Numbered from the stretch's first letter, positions 8,573 through 17,052 are shown. The stretch: 64,000 nucleotides of DNA from JAOPZW01 sp963807305 (GCA_963807305.1 CAWEBN010000014.1:124001-188000), one strand, 5' to 3'. The notes: a model not told the origin generated them from the letters alone. Numbers and translations are program-made.

Positions 8573-9834
8573 GGGCGGTCGTCGTCGCGCTGGGCAAGAT
8601 CGGCCTGCCGCTCGCCACCCAGATCGCTCGCGCCGGCCACGAGGTCGTCGGCTGCGATATCGACGCGGGCGCGGTCGACCTCGTCAACGCGGCGCAGCCG
8701 CCCTTCCCCGGCGAGGCCGGGCTCGCCGAAGCGCTGGCCGAGGTCGTCGGCGACGGGCGCCTGCGGGCGACGACCGACACCACGCAGGCGGTCGCCGGCG
8801 GCGCGGACCTCGTCGTGGCAGTGCCGCCGCTGGTCGTCGACGCCGACGCCCGTCCGGACTTCGGCGCGCTCGACTCGGTGCTGGCCGACATCGGCGCGGG
8901 CCTGAAGGCGGGCACCACGGTGGCGGTCGAGACGACGCTGCCCGTCGGGACGACCCGCAACCGGGTCGCGCCGGCGCTCGCGCACCACAGCGGCCTGCGC
9001 GCCGAGGACGAGTTCTTCTCCGTCTTCAGCCCCGAGCGCGTCTACAGCGGGCGCGTGTTCCGCGACCTCGCGACCTACCCCAAGCTCCTGGGCGGGCTCA
9101 GCGCCGCCGGCGAGGCGCGCGGGGTCAAGCTCTACCGCAGTTTCCTCGACGCGGAGGTGTGGCCGATGGGCTCCGCCGAGGCCGCCGAGCTGACCAAGCT
9201 CGCCGAGACCACCTACCGCGACGTGAACATCGCGCTGGCCAACGAGTTCGCGCGCTTCGCCGACCGCACCGGGATCGACCTCGACCGCGTCATCGCGGCG
9301 GCCAACTCGCAGCCCTTCAGCCACATCCACCGCCCCGGGGTCGCCGTCGGGGGCCACTGCATACCGGTCTACCCGCGCTTCTACCTCGAAGCCGACGCCG
9401 GCGCGCGCCTGCCGGCCGCGGCGCGCGAGGTCAACCAGGCGATGCCGGCCTACGCGGTCGATCTGCTCGAGGCCGAGCTTGGCCCCCTGGCCGGCGCTCG
9501 TGTCGTCATCCTCGGCGTCGCCTATCGCGGCAACGTCAAGGAGGCAGCCTTCAGCGGCGCCTTCGGCCTGCGCGACGCCCTCGCCGCACGCGGCGCCGAG
9601 CCGCTCGTGATCGACCCCCTCTACGACGACGACGAGCTGCGCACACTCGGCTTCGAGCCCTGGGACGGGCGCGAGGCGGCCGGGGCCATCCTGCAGGCCG
9701 ACCATGCCGGCTACACGGCCCTGGGCCCCGACGACCTGCCCGGCGTGCGCGCCGTGGTCGACGGGCGCGGGCTCCTCGACGGCGCGCGCTTCGCCGCGGC
9801 CGGCGTGGCTCTGCGGCGGATCGGCGGCGGCTGA
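8569..9834 (+). CDS. UDP-glucose/UDP-N-acetylhexosamine dehydrogenase family protein
   Basis: NAD-dependent enzyme that oxidises the C6 of a UDP-hexose or UDP-HexNAc to a uronic acid. The 421-residue protein has an N-terminal Rossmann part (VALGKIGLPLA), the central ETTLPVGTTR and FSVFSPERVYSG segments, the lysine-bearing AELTKLAETTYRDVNIA helix, and the catalytic cysteine in GGHCIPVYP near residue 264. The GHCIP context resembles WecC/WbpA more than UDP-glucose dehydrogenase. I chose TTG at 8569, which overlaps the preceding stop; no better start follows. It converges with wecB. Confidence 0.9.
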   Translation: MRAVVVALGKIGLPLATQIARAGHEVVGCDIDAGAVDLVNAAQPPFPGEAGLAEALAEVVGDGRLRATTDTTQAVAGGADLVVAVPPLVVDADARPDFGALDSVLADIGAGLKAGTTVAVETTLPVGTTRNRVAPALAHHSGLRAEDEFFSVFSPERVYSGRVFRDLATYPKLLGGLSAAGEARGVKLYRSFLDAEVWPMGSAEAAELTKLAETTYRDVNIALANEFARFADRTGIDLDRVIAAANSQPFSHIHRPGVAVGGHCIPVYPRFYLEADAGARLPAAAREVNQAMPAYAVDLLEAELGPLAGARVVILGVAYRGNVKEAAFSGAFGLRDALAARGAEPLVIDPLYDDDELRTLGFEPWDGREAAGAILQADHAGYTALGPDDLPGVRAVVDGRGLLDGARFAAAGVALRRIGGG

Positions 9835-9840
9835 AGGCCG

Positions 9841-10896
9841 TCAGAGCGCGGCGACGACGCGGTCGCCCGCGTGCCCGTCGCCGTAGAGCTCCGGACGCTC
9901 GGCCGGCGGCGTGCGCTCCAGCGCGGCCAGCGCCGCATCGGCGTCGAGGTCGACCAGCACGTTCCACCCGACGTCGACGGTCTCCACCCACTCGGTCGTG
10001 TCGCGCATCGTCACGCACGGCACGCCCGCGAGGTAGGCCTCCTTCTGCACGCCGCCCGAGTCGGTGAGCACGGCGCGGGCGCGCGAGACCAGCGCCGTGA
10101 AGGCGACGTAGCCCAGCGGCGGCATCAGGCGGATGTGCGCGGCGGCCTCGAGCTCGCCGAGCCAGCCGGCGTCCTCGAGCCGCGCGCGGGTGCGCGGGTG
10201 CAGCGGAAGGACGACCGCCAGCGGCAGCGCGAGCAGCAGGTCGACCAGCGCGCGCAGGCGCGCCGGGTCGTCGACGTTGCCCGCGCGGTGGGCGGTGGCC
10301 AGCGCGTACTCGCCCGCAGTGACTCCCGCCTCGCGCAGCGGGGCGTCGTCGGCCCGGGCGCGCGGCTGGAAGAGCAGCGCCACGTCGACCATCACGTCCC
10401 CGACGAGCTCGATCCGCCCGGCAACGTGCTCGCGCTCGAGGTTGGCGACCGCGGTCGGCGAGGGGCAGAGCAGCACGTCGGAGAGGTGGTCGGTGAGCAC
10501 GCGATTGAGCTCCTCGGGCATCGCGCGATCGAAGGAGCGCATGCCCGCCTCCACATGGGCGACCGGCACGCGCGCCTGGGCCGCGGCCAGGCCGCCCGCC
10601 AGCGTCGAGTTCGTGTCGCCGTAGACGAGGACGACGTCGGGGCGCTCCGCGGCGACGAGCGGTCCCAGCGCGGCGAGCATGCGCGCCGTCTGCTCGGTGT
10701 TCGAGCCGCCGTGGATACCCAGCTCGCGCTCGGGACGCGGGATGCCGAGCTCGGTGACGAAGATCGTGGACAGCTCGTCGTCGTGGTGCTGGCCGGTGTG
10801 CACGAGCAGCTCGTCGTGCTCGGCGCGCAGCAGGCGCGAGACGGCAGCGGCCTTGACGAACTGGGGCCGGTTTCCGATGACGGTGAGGACGCGCAA
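9841..10896 (-). CDS. wecB: UDP-N-acetylglucosamine 2-epimerase (non-hydrolysing)
   Basis: Interconverts UDP-GlcNAc and UDP-ManNAc (or the matching uronic-acid derivative in WbpI-type enzymes). The 351 residues begin VLTVIGNRPQFVKAA and contain VHTGQHHDDELS, the active-site GDTNSTLAGGLAA and HVEAGMRSFDRAMPEE, and the late DSGGVQKEAYLAGVPCVTMRD segment, all diagnostic. It lies three bases downstream of the class IV aminotransferase gene, so the two are probably one operon. Together with the dehydrogenase facing it, it could make a ManNAcA-type sugar. Confidence 0.95.
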   Translation of the reverse strand: MRVLTVIGNRPQFVKAAAVSRLLRAEHDELLVHTGQHHDDELSTIFVTELGIPRPERELGIHGGSNTEQTARMLAALGPLVAAERPDVVLVYGDTNSTLAGGLAAAQARVPVAHVEAGMRSFDRAMPEELNRVLTDHLSDVLLCPSPTAVANLEREHVAGRIELVGDVMVDVALLFQPRARADDAPLREAGVTAGEYALATAHRAGNVDDPARLRALVDLLLALPLAVVLPLHPRTRARLEDAGWLGELEAAAHIRLMPPLGYVAFTALVSRARAVLTDSGGVQKEAYLAGVPCVTMRDTTEWVETVDVGWNVLVDLDADAALAALERTPPAERPELYGDGHAGDRVVAAL

Positions 10897-10899
10897 GCG

Positions 10900-11685
10900 T
10901 CAGGCGGAGACGCCCAGCTCCTGCTCGATGTGCGCGCGGATCCGGCTTGCGGCCTCCTGCGTGAGCGCGCCGGGCACCGCCGGCAGCGCGGCGCCGTCGA
11001 TCGTGCGCACCGGGTGCACCTCGCGCAGCGTCGAGGCCATGAACGCCTCACGCACGTTACGTAGCTCGTCGCGGGCGATGACCTGCTCGGTCACCTCGAC
11101 CACGCCGAACAGATGCCGGCGCGTGATCGAGTCGAGGATGTGCTCTGAGAGCGGCGGCGTGACGAGCGTGTCGCCGTCCAGCGAGCAGACGAAGGTCATC
11201 GTCGGGCCCTCGAGCACGCGCCCGTGCGGGGTCACGAGCAGCGCGTCGTCGGCGCCCTGTTCCTGGGCCATGCGGCGGGCGAGCATGTTCGCGCCGTAGG
11301 AGAGCGACTTGACTTGGTCGAGCACCCGCGTCGGCGCGTACTCGATCGTGGCCAGCGCCAGCGTGTCGGGCAGCGGCTTGAGCTCCTCGACGATCGCCAG
11401 GCGGTGCCCGCCGCGCGTGACCACGACGCGCATCGCGGCGTCCGGCACGTCGTTGTGCTCGACCAGCGTCTCGACGTCGGCGCGCACGGCCTCGAGGTCG
11501 ACCGGCAGGCGCAGGTTCGCCGCGGAGCGCCCGAGGCGGGTCAGGTGGTCGTCGAGCGCGAACAGCCGCCCGCCGTACAGGCGCATGACCTCGAAGACGC
11601 CGTCGCCGCGCAGGAAGCCGTCGTCGGCGACGGGGATCTGCGCCTGCGAGGCGTCGGTGACGGTGCCGTCGAGGATGGCGAGCAT
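10900..11685 (-). CDS. Class IV (fold-type IV) PLP aminotransferase or aminodeoxychorismate lyase
   Basis: A 261-residue fold-type IV PLP enzyme. Motifs include GFLRGDGVFEVMRLYGG, HLTRLGRSAANLRLP, the lysine-containing VKSLSYGANMLARR (probable Schiff-base lysine) and EGPTMTFVC. The family covers D-amino-acid and branched-chain aminotransferases and 4-amino-4-deoxychorismate lyase (PabC), and I cannot choose among them. The ATG at 11685 is used because MLAILDG begins the first strand. It is not the DegT-type enzyme expected in a Wbp-like amino-sugar pathway. Confidence 0.85.
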   Translation of the reverse strand: MLAILDGTVTDASQAQIPVADDGFLRGDGVFEVMRLYGGRLFALDDHLTRLGRSAANLRLPVDLEAVRADVETLVEHNDVPDAAMRVVVTRGGHRLAIVEELKPLPDTLALATIEYAPTRVLDQVKSLSYGANMLARRMAQEQGADDALLVTPHGRVLEGPTMTFVCSLDGDTLVTPPLSEHILDSITRRHLFGVVEVTEQVIARDELRNVREAFMASTLREVHPVRTIDGAALPAVPGALTQEAASRIRAHIEQELGVSA

Positions 11686-11823
11686 GGCGCGAACGCTAGC
11701 CCTTCCGCCCCGCTGCGTGACGAACGCCACAGTGCGAAGGCAAAGGATGGCCTGCGGACGGCGTCCTTAAGCACACACCCGGACCACCGCTCCCCTGGGT
11801 CCGGAACAGCAAGGAAGGACCTG

Positions 11824-12285
11824 ATGAGACGCCCCACCGCCATTCTCGCCGTCCTCGTGGTCACCATCGCCGCGCTCGCGAGCCTCACCGCGATCGCCTC
11901 GTCGGCCACGAGCAAGCCCGCCACCGTCAAGACCGGCACGAGCTCGCTCGGCCGGATCATCGTCGATGGCCAGTCCCACACGCTCTACCTGTTCCAGAAG
12001 GACAAGGGCGGCAAGAGCGCCTGCTCGGGCGCCTGCGCCCAGAACTGGCCGCCCCTGCTGACCAAGGGTTCGCCCAAGGCCGGCCCGAGCGCGAAGGCCT
12101 CCCTGCTCGGGACGATCAAGCGCGCCGACGGGACGACCCAGGTGACCTACAACAAGCACCCGCTCTACACGTTCGTCGGCGACGCCGGCAAGCGCGGGGC
12201 CACCAAGGGCGAGGGCCTCAACGCCTTCGGCGCCAGGTGGTACGTGGTCGCCGCCAAGGGGACCGCGAGGACGGGCACCTACTAG
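11824..12285 (+). CDS. Secreted protein with COG4315-type repeats
   Basis: A 153-residue exported protein. The first ~28 residues form a signal peptide (RRPTAILAVLVVTIAALASL). The mature part has two copies of the small repeat found in the family of unknown function often annotated as lipoprotein with secreted repeat: LYLFQKDKGGKSACSGACAQNWPP and HPLYTFVGDAGKRG, each with the Y-L/T-F core. Two cysteines may form a disulphide. There is no lipobox cysteine, so it is probably not lipidated. AAGGAAGGAC provides the ribosome binding site. Confidence 0.85.
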   Translation: MRRPTAILAVLVVTIAALASLTAIASSATSKPATVKTGTSSLGRIIVDGQSHTLYLFQKDKGGKSACSGACAQNWPPLLTKGSPKAGPSAKASLLGTIKRADGTTQVTYNKHPLYTFVGDAGKRGATKGEGLNAFGARWYVVAAKGTARTGTY

Positions 12286-12293
12286 CCCTGTGG

Positions 12294-12334
12294 ACGGCGG
12301 GCGCGAGCGCCACCAGCGCGCGAGCGCCCGCCGT
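12294..12334 (+). terminator. Strong hairpin after the secreted protein gene
   Basis: An 11-bp perfect inverted repeat (12294-12304 with 12324-12334) enclosing a smaller GCGC-rich repeat starts nine bases after the stop at 12285. No T-run follows. It supports reading the next gene as starting later than the GTG at 12290. Confidence 0.5.
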
Positions 12335-12370
12335 ACGCACCAGGTGGTATGCATCAACCCGATCGGCGGC

Positions 12371-12916
12371 ATGCGCCTGGGCATTGCGGATCATCTCGGC
12401 TGGGCCATCGCGGTGACGGCGTCCGCGGACCACGAGGTCGTGGACCGCCGCCGGATCGTCCTGATCGAGCCCGGCCTGTCGGCGGCACCGATCCACTACG
12501 AGAGCCGGCATCTGGATGTCGCCGCTACGGCGGCGCTGGTCGCGGAGGTGCGAGCGTCCGTCGTCCGGGCGGCGTCGGTCGCACTCGACGAGATCGCGAA
12601 CGCGCTGCCCGCGCCGATCCTCTCGATCTCGCTCCGAGCCTGGCCGCCGGACTTCCCGGATGACATCGCGGTCCAACGTCGTGCGCCCTATGAGGCCCGG
12701 GCGGACGCCATCATGTATCGCCAAGAGCTCGCCGAGCTCGCTCACGCTCGTGAGTGGGAGGTCCACCTCTACGACGCCAGGGCAGTCGGAGGTCAGGCGG
12801 CGGGCATGCTGGCCGCGCGGGCCGACGAGGTCCTGTTCGGGCCTCGGGCGACGATGGGGCCACCCTGGACGAAGGACCATCGGACCGCGCTCGCCGCGGC
12901 GATCTTGGCCGGCTGA
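12371..12916 (+). CDS. Conserved actinobacterial hypothetical protein
   Basis: A 181-residue protein of a family I have seen only as hypothetical in actinobacteria. It begins RLGIADHLGWAIAVTASAD, continues DRRRIVLIEPGLSAAPIHYE, and has SISLRAWPPDFPDDIAVQRR and a final GPRATMGPPWTKDHR. The start is uncertain: upstream in-frame GTGs exist, the earliest at 12290, but the hairpin at 12294-12334 argues for a later one. It has no signal peptide or membrane segment. Its stop lies two bases before the left 43-bp repeat of the tRNA-Lys island, so it is the first chromosomal gene outside the island. Confidence 0.75.
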   Translation: MRLGIADHLGWAIAVTASADHEVVDRRRIVLIEPGLSAAPIHYESRHLDVAATAALVAEVRASVVRAASVALDEIANALPAPILSISLRAWPPDFPDDIAVQRRAPYEARADAIMYRQELAELAHAREWEVHLYDARAVGGQAAGMLAARADEVLFGPRATMGPPWTKDHRTALAAAILAG

Positions 12917-12917
12917 G

Positions 12918-12960
12918 TGCCCCCGCAAGGAATCGAACCTTGAACCTTCGGATTAAGAGT
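12918..12960. repeat. attL: 43-bp copy of the tRNA-Lys 3' half
   Basis: These 43 bases are identical to 20506-20548, the 3' half of the intact tRNA-Lys gene from the anticodon loop to the discriminator base. Identity stops on both sides (G against A before, T against C after). This is the expected footprint of a tyrosine integrase that recombines in a tRNA anticodon loop and leaves a partial copy at the far end of its insert. Confidence 0.92.
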
Positions 12961-13096
12961 TGCTCGCATGGAGCCTGACTTGGCTTAGGTAAGCCAGATT
13001 CGCTCCGGTTCGCCCAGTTCAGATCAGGCTTATTTGCGGGGCTCGGGGACATATTCGGGACGCGAAATCCTCCCATCCCCGCGGTACCGTCGGCCC

Positions 13097-13649
13097 ATGA
13101 ACGCCTTCGAGCAGCTCGGCATCGACGGCCGCCCCGTCTCCGGCCACGCCTTCCTCGTGCAGCGCGCCCGCGGCCCGCAGTGGTACGTCAAGTTCCGGCT
13201 GCCCGACGGCCGCCAGGTCCAGCGGCGCCTCGGTCCGGCGTGGACCGGTCGCGGCCGGCCGGCCGCCGGCTACCTGACGCGGCGCTCGGCGCAGGCGGTC
13301 CTCGACGAGCTGCTCGCCCAGGCGCGCGCAGGCACCCTGCCCGGCATGGTGCGCACCGGCGCGACGTTCGCGCAGGCCTCGCGCGAGTGGCTGCGCTGGC
13401 AGGAGCTCGACCGCCAGCGCAAACGCTCCACGCTCGACGACTACCGCTCCGCGGTCCGCGTCCACCTCGACCCGGCGTTCGAGCATCTGCCAGCTGGAGG
13501 AGATCACGCCGCGCCTGGTCGACCAATGGCGCCGCTCGCTGATCGACGAGCGCGGCCTGTCCAACCGGTCGGTCAACAAGCTCCTCGTCCTGCTCCACGC
13601 CAGGCGGCACGCGGAGAGTGCCGGACCTCGTCCAAAGCAGTCGTCTTGA
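13097..13649 (+). pseudogene. Tyrosine-type integrase, frameshifted and lacking the catalytic domain
   Basis: From the ATG at 13097 the protein reads MNAFEQLGIDGRPVSGHAF, then WYVKFRLPDGRQVQRRLGPAW, the arm-binding domain of phage integrases. TFAQASREWLRWQELDRQRK and STLDDYRSAVRVHLDPAF follow as the SAM-like core-binding domain. Near 13490 the frame shifts. The adjacent frame then continues QLEEITPRLVDQWRRSLIDE and NRSVNKLLVLLHA before stopping at 13649. The R...HxxR...Y catalytic domain is absent. It lies beside attL in the orientation expected for an island integrase. Confidence 0.88.
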
Positions 13650-13694
13650 CCGCGTTTGCCGGTCGGAGATTGGAGCTCCGTCTCCTCTCCGCTA

Positions 13695-13955
13695 CTAGGC
13701 CTCGCTGAAAATGAGAAACGTCTCCGGATTGACGCCGTCGTGCTTCATGGCGTCCGCGGCGGCCTCGCTCTTCATGACCGCCTGAAAGGCCTCCATGTCA
13801 GGGATCTCGGCGATGAGCGCGGTCTTGTTGGAACCGTCTGGATCCCGGAACGTCCGAACGGTGATGCCCATCGGCCCAAACAATTCCTCGCGCTTCGGCG
13901 AGCTCAGCCAATGCTCGACATCGTCCACTTCGTGGGTGATGACGTAGGTAGCCAT
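13695..13955 (-). CDS. Small dimeric alpha/beta-barrel-like protein
   Basis: An 86-residue protein starting MATYVITHEVDDVEHWLSS after a good ribosome binding site (AGGAAAGGAC). The pattern of an opening strand, an EHWLSSPKREELF helix, the VRTFRDPDGSNKTALIAEIP strand pair and a second helix EAFQAVMKSEAAADAM resembles ferredoxin-like dimeric barrels such as antibiotic-biosynthesis-monooxygenase relatives. No active site can be named. It is one of the few intact genes in the left part of the island and faces the integrase remnant tail to tail. Confidence 0.7.
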   Translation of the reverse strand: MATYVITHEVDDVEHWLSSPKREELFGPMGITVRTFRDPDGSNKTALIAEIPDMEAFQAVMKSEAAADAMKHDGVNPETFLIFSEA

Positions 13956-14388
13956 CGAGATGGGTCCTTTCCTCGCGGACGGCGTGCTGGATCCTGTGCG
14001 TCCCTTCGGCGAACCTACTGCTTGCCAGCAGCGAGGGCAAAGTCGCCGCGTCCGGGGGGCCTTAGCGTGCTGCATCATGCGACGGAGCATCGGCTCAGGA
14101 CCCGCGGATTGCGGAACGCCTCTCGTCGGACTCGCCCGAGGGCCAAGTCGGGTCTGACCCGGCGACGAGCGTGCGAAGTGTCGCGCACAACGATCCGCGG
14201 TAGCTTGCACACGATAAGCGCTTTCGCTTCGCCCAAGTCAGCGCGACTCTCGCGCCGCTACTCCAGCAGCTTCAAGCCATCTGAGCACTGGGGCATCGGC
14301 AGGTTGCAGGGCACCAGCGCGCTGCTGCTTTCGCCTGAGGCTGTCGCGTAAGTCCGGTTCTGTCCGGCGGCTTTAAGAGCCTTCGGGG
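13956..14388. other. Island stretch without a recognisable gene
   Basis: About 430 bases between the small barrel protein and the IS1182-type remnant. I find no frame with a recognisable protein on either strand. The base composition is mixed and the third-position GC bias of genuine genes here is weak. It probably holds the small gene's promoter and the eroded left end of the IS1182-type element just before 14389. Confidence 0.5.
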
Positions 14389-14589
14389 ATGGGACAGCGC
14401 TTCGCCGCCCTGCGATCGCGAGCAGTCGTTTCTGATGCCGCCCGACGTCCGCGAGTGGCTGCCGCCGCGGCATTTGGCGTGGTTCGTGATCGACGCGGTC
14501 GCCGAGATGGAACTCGATGCGTTTATGCGCCTATCGGGTCGACGGGCGCTGCCGGCCGCCCTATGAGCCCGGCGATGATGGCCTGAGCT

Positions 14590-14608
14590 CAACCGGTCGT
14601 CGCAACGC
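14590..14608. repeat. IS30 element left terminal inverted repeat (core)
   Basis: Nineteen bases that match the reverse complement of 16186-16204 with one mismatch, at the left end of the IS30-family element. Confidence 0.8.
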
Positions 14609-14801
14609 GGTGTGGCCGGTGACTCTAAAGCTTGGAAGTGACGAGCTGACCTTCTGGGTGACCGCGGCTGTCGTCGTGGAGGCTCGCCCGGAGGGCGGGC
14701 CGGAACGGCGATAGCCGCGCGCGGCCGCCGGCCAACCCCTTCTCCACGATCGGAGGGATGCCGTGAATCGGTAGTGACGCGGTGTTGTTTCGTGGCGGGA
14801 C

Positions 14802-16166
14802 TCAGCCAGCGGCGGCGAGGTGCTCGGCCAACACCTCGGCGGGTGTCCGCCACGCCAGTGTCTTTCGCGGCCGACCGTTGAGGGCGGCCGCGACGGCCTG
14901 GAGCTCTTCGGCGCTGTGACGGGCGAGGTCGGTGCCCTTGGGGAAATACTGGCGCAGCAGCCCGTTGGTGTTCTCGTTAGTCCCGCGCTGCCATGGGCTG
15001 CGTGGATCGCAGAAATAGATCTGCAGACCAGTGTCGAGCCGCAGCTGCACGTGCTGGGCCATCTCGATGCCCTGGTCCCAGGTCAAGGACCGCCGCAGCT
15101 GTTCAGGGAAGGTCGTGATCGTGCCGGCGATCGCGTCACGCACGGCCGCGGCACCGGCACCCGTGCGCGGCGGGCTGCTCCTCGTTCTCAGGCTCTCCAC
15201 GCCTTCGAGCGGTGGGAGATGCAGCAGCATCGTGAACCGGCTTGACCGCTCGACCAGAGTGCCGATCGCCGACCGACCCGTCCCGAGGATCAGATCGCCC
15301 TCCCAATGACCCGGAACAGCCCGGTCAGCAACCTCAGCAGGTCGCTCACTGATCAACAGCTCGTCAGTCACGAAACTCCGGTTGCCGCTCGACGTCCTGG
15401 CCCTCGGCGCCCGCAACGCCCGGCCTGTCCGAAGGCACGCGGTCAGCTCTCGGCGCAGCGCTCCGCGGCCCTGCACATAGAGCGACTGATAGATCGCTTC
15501 GTGAGAGATCCGCATCGACTCATCATCGGGGAAGTCAACGCGAAGCCGACCGGCGATCTGCTCCGGACTCCATGACGTCCCCCAGCGCCGGTCCTTCCGC
15601 GGTCCATGACGCCGCCCCCGCCAGCCGACCTGCGGACCCGCAACGCTCCCCTCGGGCCGCTGCACAGCCCCGGCAAGGCGGTCCTGCACATAGCGACGCA
15701 ATTCCGGGTTGACCGCCAGCTTCGCCGGCTTTGGCCGCCGGGCGCGACGGTCGGCATGCGTCTGCGCGGTGGAGGCCCGATACTGCGGCCGACCGGTGCG
15801 GACCGCAGCGTTGCGTTGCAGTTCCCTGGAAATAGTCGACGGCGCGCGACCCAGCTGACGCGCGATCTCTCGCACCCCACAATCACCAGCGAGCAGGACC
15901 GCGATCTCCTCCCGCTCCTCAAATGACAGATAACGCCCCGACACCGGCGCGAGGGTGAGAGGCGGCATCCCGCCAGCCTTCCGGAACCAGCGGACACCAA
16001 CGCTCCACAAGACACCCGCCTCGGCAGACGCGTCAACAGTCGATGCCCCTCGGGCGATCGCTTCCCAGAACCGGACCCGGTGTTCCCGGCGCCCAGCCGG
16101 CGGACGCCCCTTGCCACGCGCCCCTGCAGCTGTGGCACGAACCAACGCAGCGTTTCTCCTCGGCAT
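14802..16166 (-). CDS. IS30-family transposase
   Basis: A 454-residue DDE transposase that looks intact. The N-terminal half has a helix-turn-helix (SFEEREEIAVLLAGDCGVRE then IARQLGRAPSTISRELQRN), the family's DNA-binding region, after a 60-residue Arg/Ala-rich head. The catalytic domain has the first Asp in GHWEGDLILG, the second in LTWDQGIEM and the Glu in RGTNENTNGLLRQYFPKGTD, the diagnostic IS30 box. It is longer than typical members because of the N-terminal extension and a loop near residues 165-190. The start at 16166 is the first ATG inside the right inverted repeat. Confidence 0.93.
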   Translation of the reverse strand: MPRRNAALVRATAAGARGKGRPPAGRREHRVRFWEAIARGASTVDASAEAGVLWSVGVRWFRKAGGMPPLTLAPVSGRYLSFEEREEIAVLLAGDCGVREIARQLGRAPSTISRELQRNAAVRTGRPQYRASTAQTHADRRARRPKPAKLAVNPELRRYVQDRLAGAVQRPEGSVAGPQVGWRGRRHGPRKDRRWGTSWSPEQIAGRLRVDFPDDESMRISHEAIYQSLYVQGRGALRRELTACLRTGRALRAPRARTSSGNRSFVTDELLISERPAEVADRAVPGHWEGDLILGTGRSAIGTLVERSSRFTMLLHLPPLEGVESLRTRSSPPRTGAGAAAVRDAIAGTITTFPEQLRRSLTWDQGIEMAQHVQLRLDTGLQIYFCDPRSPWQRGTNENTNGLLRQYFPKGTDLARHSAEELQAVAAALNGRPRKTLAWRTPAEVLAEHLAAAG

Positions 16167-16185
16167 CGCAACTCCTCATCGTCCA

Positions 16186-16204
16186 GCGTTGCGACAACCG
16201 GTTG
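16186..16204. repeat. IS30 element right terminal inverted repeat (core)
   Basis: Nineteen bases, the inverted partner of 14590-14608 with one mismatch. They sit just upstream of the transposase start on the minus strand, so this repeat probably also lies within the transposase promoter. Confidence 0.8.
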
Positions 16205-16761
16205 AATCCACCTGGTCGCGCTGCTGCTCTACGCCTACGCGCGCGGGATCCGGTCGTCGCGGGTCATCGAGCGCGGCTGTGATGAAGACGTCGCCTTTCG
16301 AGTGATGGCGGCGCAGCAGCGGCCCGATCACGCCACGATCGCCCGCTTCGTCGAGCGTCACCAGGACGCGATCGCCGCGTTGTTCGGCGAGGTGCTCACA
16401 CTCTGCGCCCGCAGCGGGCTGGCCAAGGTCGGCGTCATCGCCGTCGATGGCACCAAGATTCACGCCAACGCCTCGCGCAACGAGAACCTCGACTACGAGC
16501 AGCTCGCGCGCGAGATCGTCCGGGAGGCCCAGGGCAGTCGACGCGGCCGAGGACGAGCTCTACGGCGAAGCGCGCGGAGATGAGCTGCCGCCCGAGCTGG
16601 CGAGCGAGCAGGGCCGCCGCGTCTGGCTGCGCGAAGCCAAGCAATGGCTGGAAGCCGAACGCGCGCGCAACCCGCAGCCGGTGCCCCTGTCGCGGATGTT
16701 GTCGCGAAGGCGGCGACGACCACGGCGACAGCGAGCACGCCCTCCACGGGACTCATGGCGT

Positions 16762-17052
16762 TCACGACTCGCACGACACGCCGTCGCCATCGGCGTCGAG
16801 CCCGTTCGGATCGCCTGGCGGCGTCGGGAAGTCGGTCGCCGTGGTGTCCGTGCAGTTCAGCACGTCGCTGTAATCCGAGGTGGGAGCGGGAGCACTGTCT
16901 TCCTCACCACCCGCCAGAGCTTGAATCTCCTGCTCGGCATCACGCCGCGCCTCCCGCTCGCGCTTCCTTCTTGCTGCGGCTCGTCGGCGCCGAGCGGCAG
17001 TGCGCGACCGCCGCCGGCCGGATGTGCCGGAATCGCGCCAGCGCCTCCGCCA
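16762..17052 (-). pseudogene. Remnant of an Excalibur-domain protein
   Basis: An open minus-strand frame ends with NCTDTTATDFPTPPG and then DPNGLDADGDGVSCES, the Excalibur motif (a calcium-binding-like D-x-D-x-D-G loop flanked by two cysteines) usually found at the C-terminus of exported proteins. Upstream is a charged helix KREREARRDAEQEIQAL. The N-terminus with signal peptide or nuclease domain is missing and no start codon is evident. A second minus-strand start (MSPVEGVLAVAVVVAAFA, a signal-peptide-like run near 16757) follows directly and is cut off by the IS1182-type remnant. Confidence 0.7.

Larger units (their letters stand above)
14582..16213. mobile_element. IS30-family insertion sequence
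   Basis: A roughly 1.63-kb element with one transposase gene. The ends carry inverted repeats, 14590-14608 and 16186-16204, matching at 18 of 19 positions; weaker matching extends some ten bases outward on each side. The outer boundaries are estimated from where the interrupted IS1182-type reading resumes, with a possible two-base GG target duplication (14580-14581 and 16214-16215). The ~220 bases between the left end and the transposase stop hold no gene. Confidence 0.85.
14389..16700 (+). pseudogene. IS1182-type transposase, split by an IS30 insertion and frameshifted
   Basis: The 5' part (14389-14580) reads, through small frameshifts, MGQRF, then DREQSFLMPPDVREWLPPRH and LAWFVIDAVAEMELDAF, the family's N-terminus. 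The rest resumes after the inserted element at about 16214: LLLYAYARGIRSSRVIERG, PDHATIARFVERHQDAIAAL, VGVIAVDGTKIHANASRN. After another frameshift near 16535 it continues AAEDELYGEARGDELPPELA. It fades after ARNPQPVP near 16690, so the catalytic C-terminus is lost. The order of events is clear: the IS1182-type copy came first and the IS30-type element landed in it. Confidence 0.87.
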
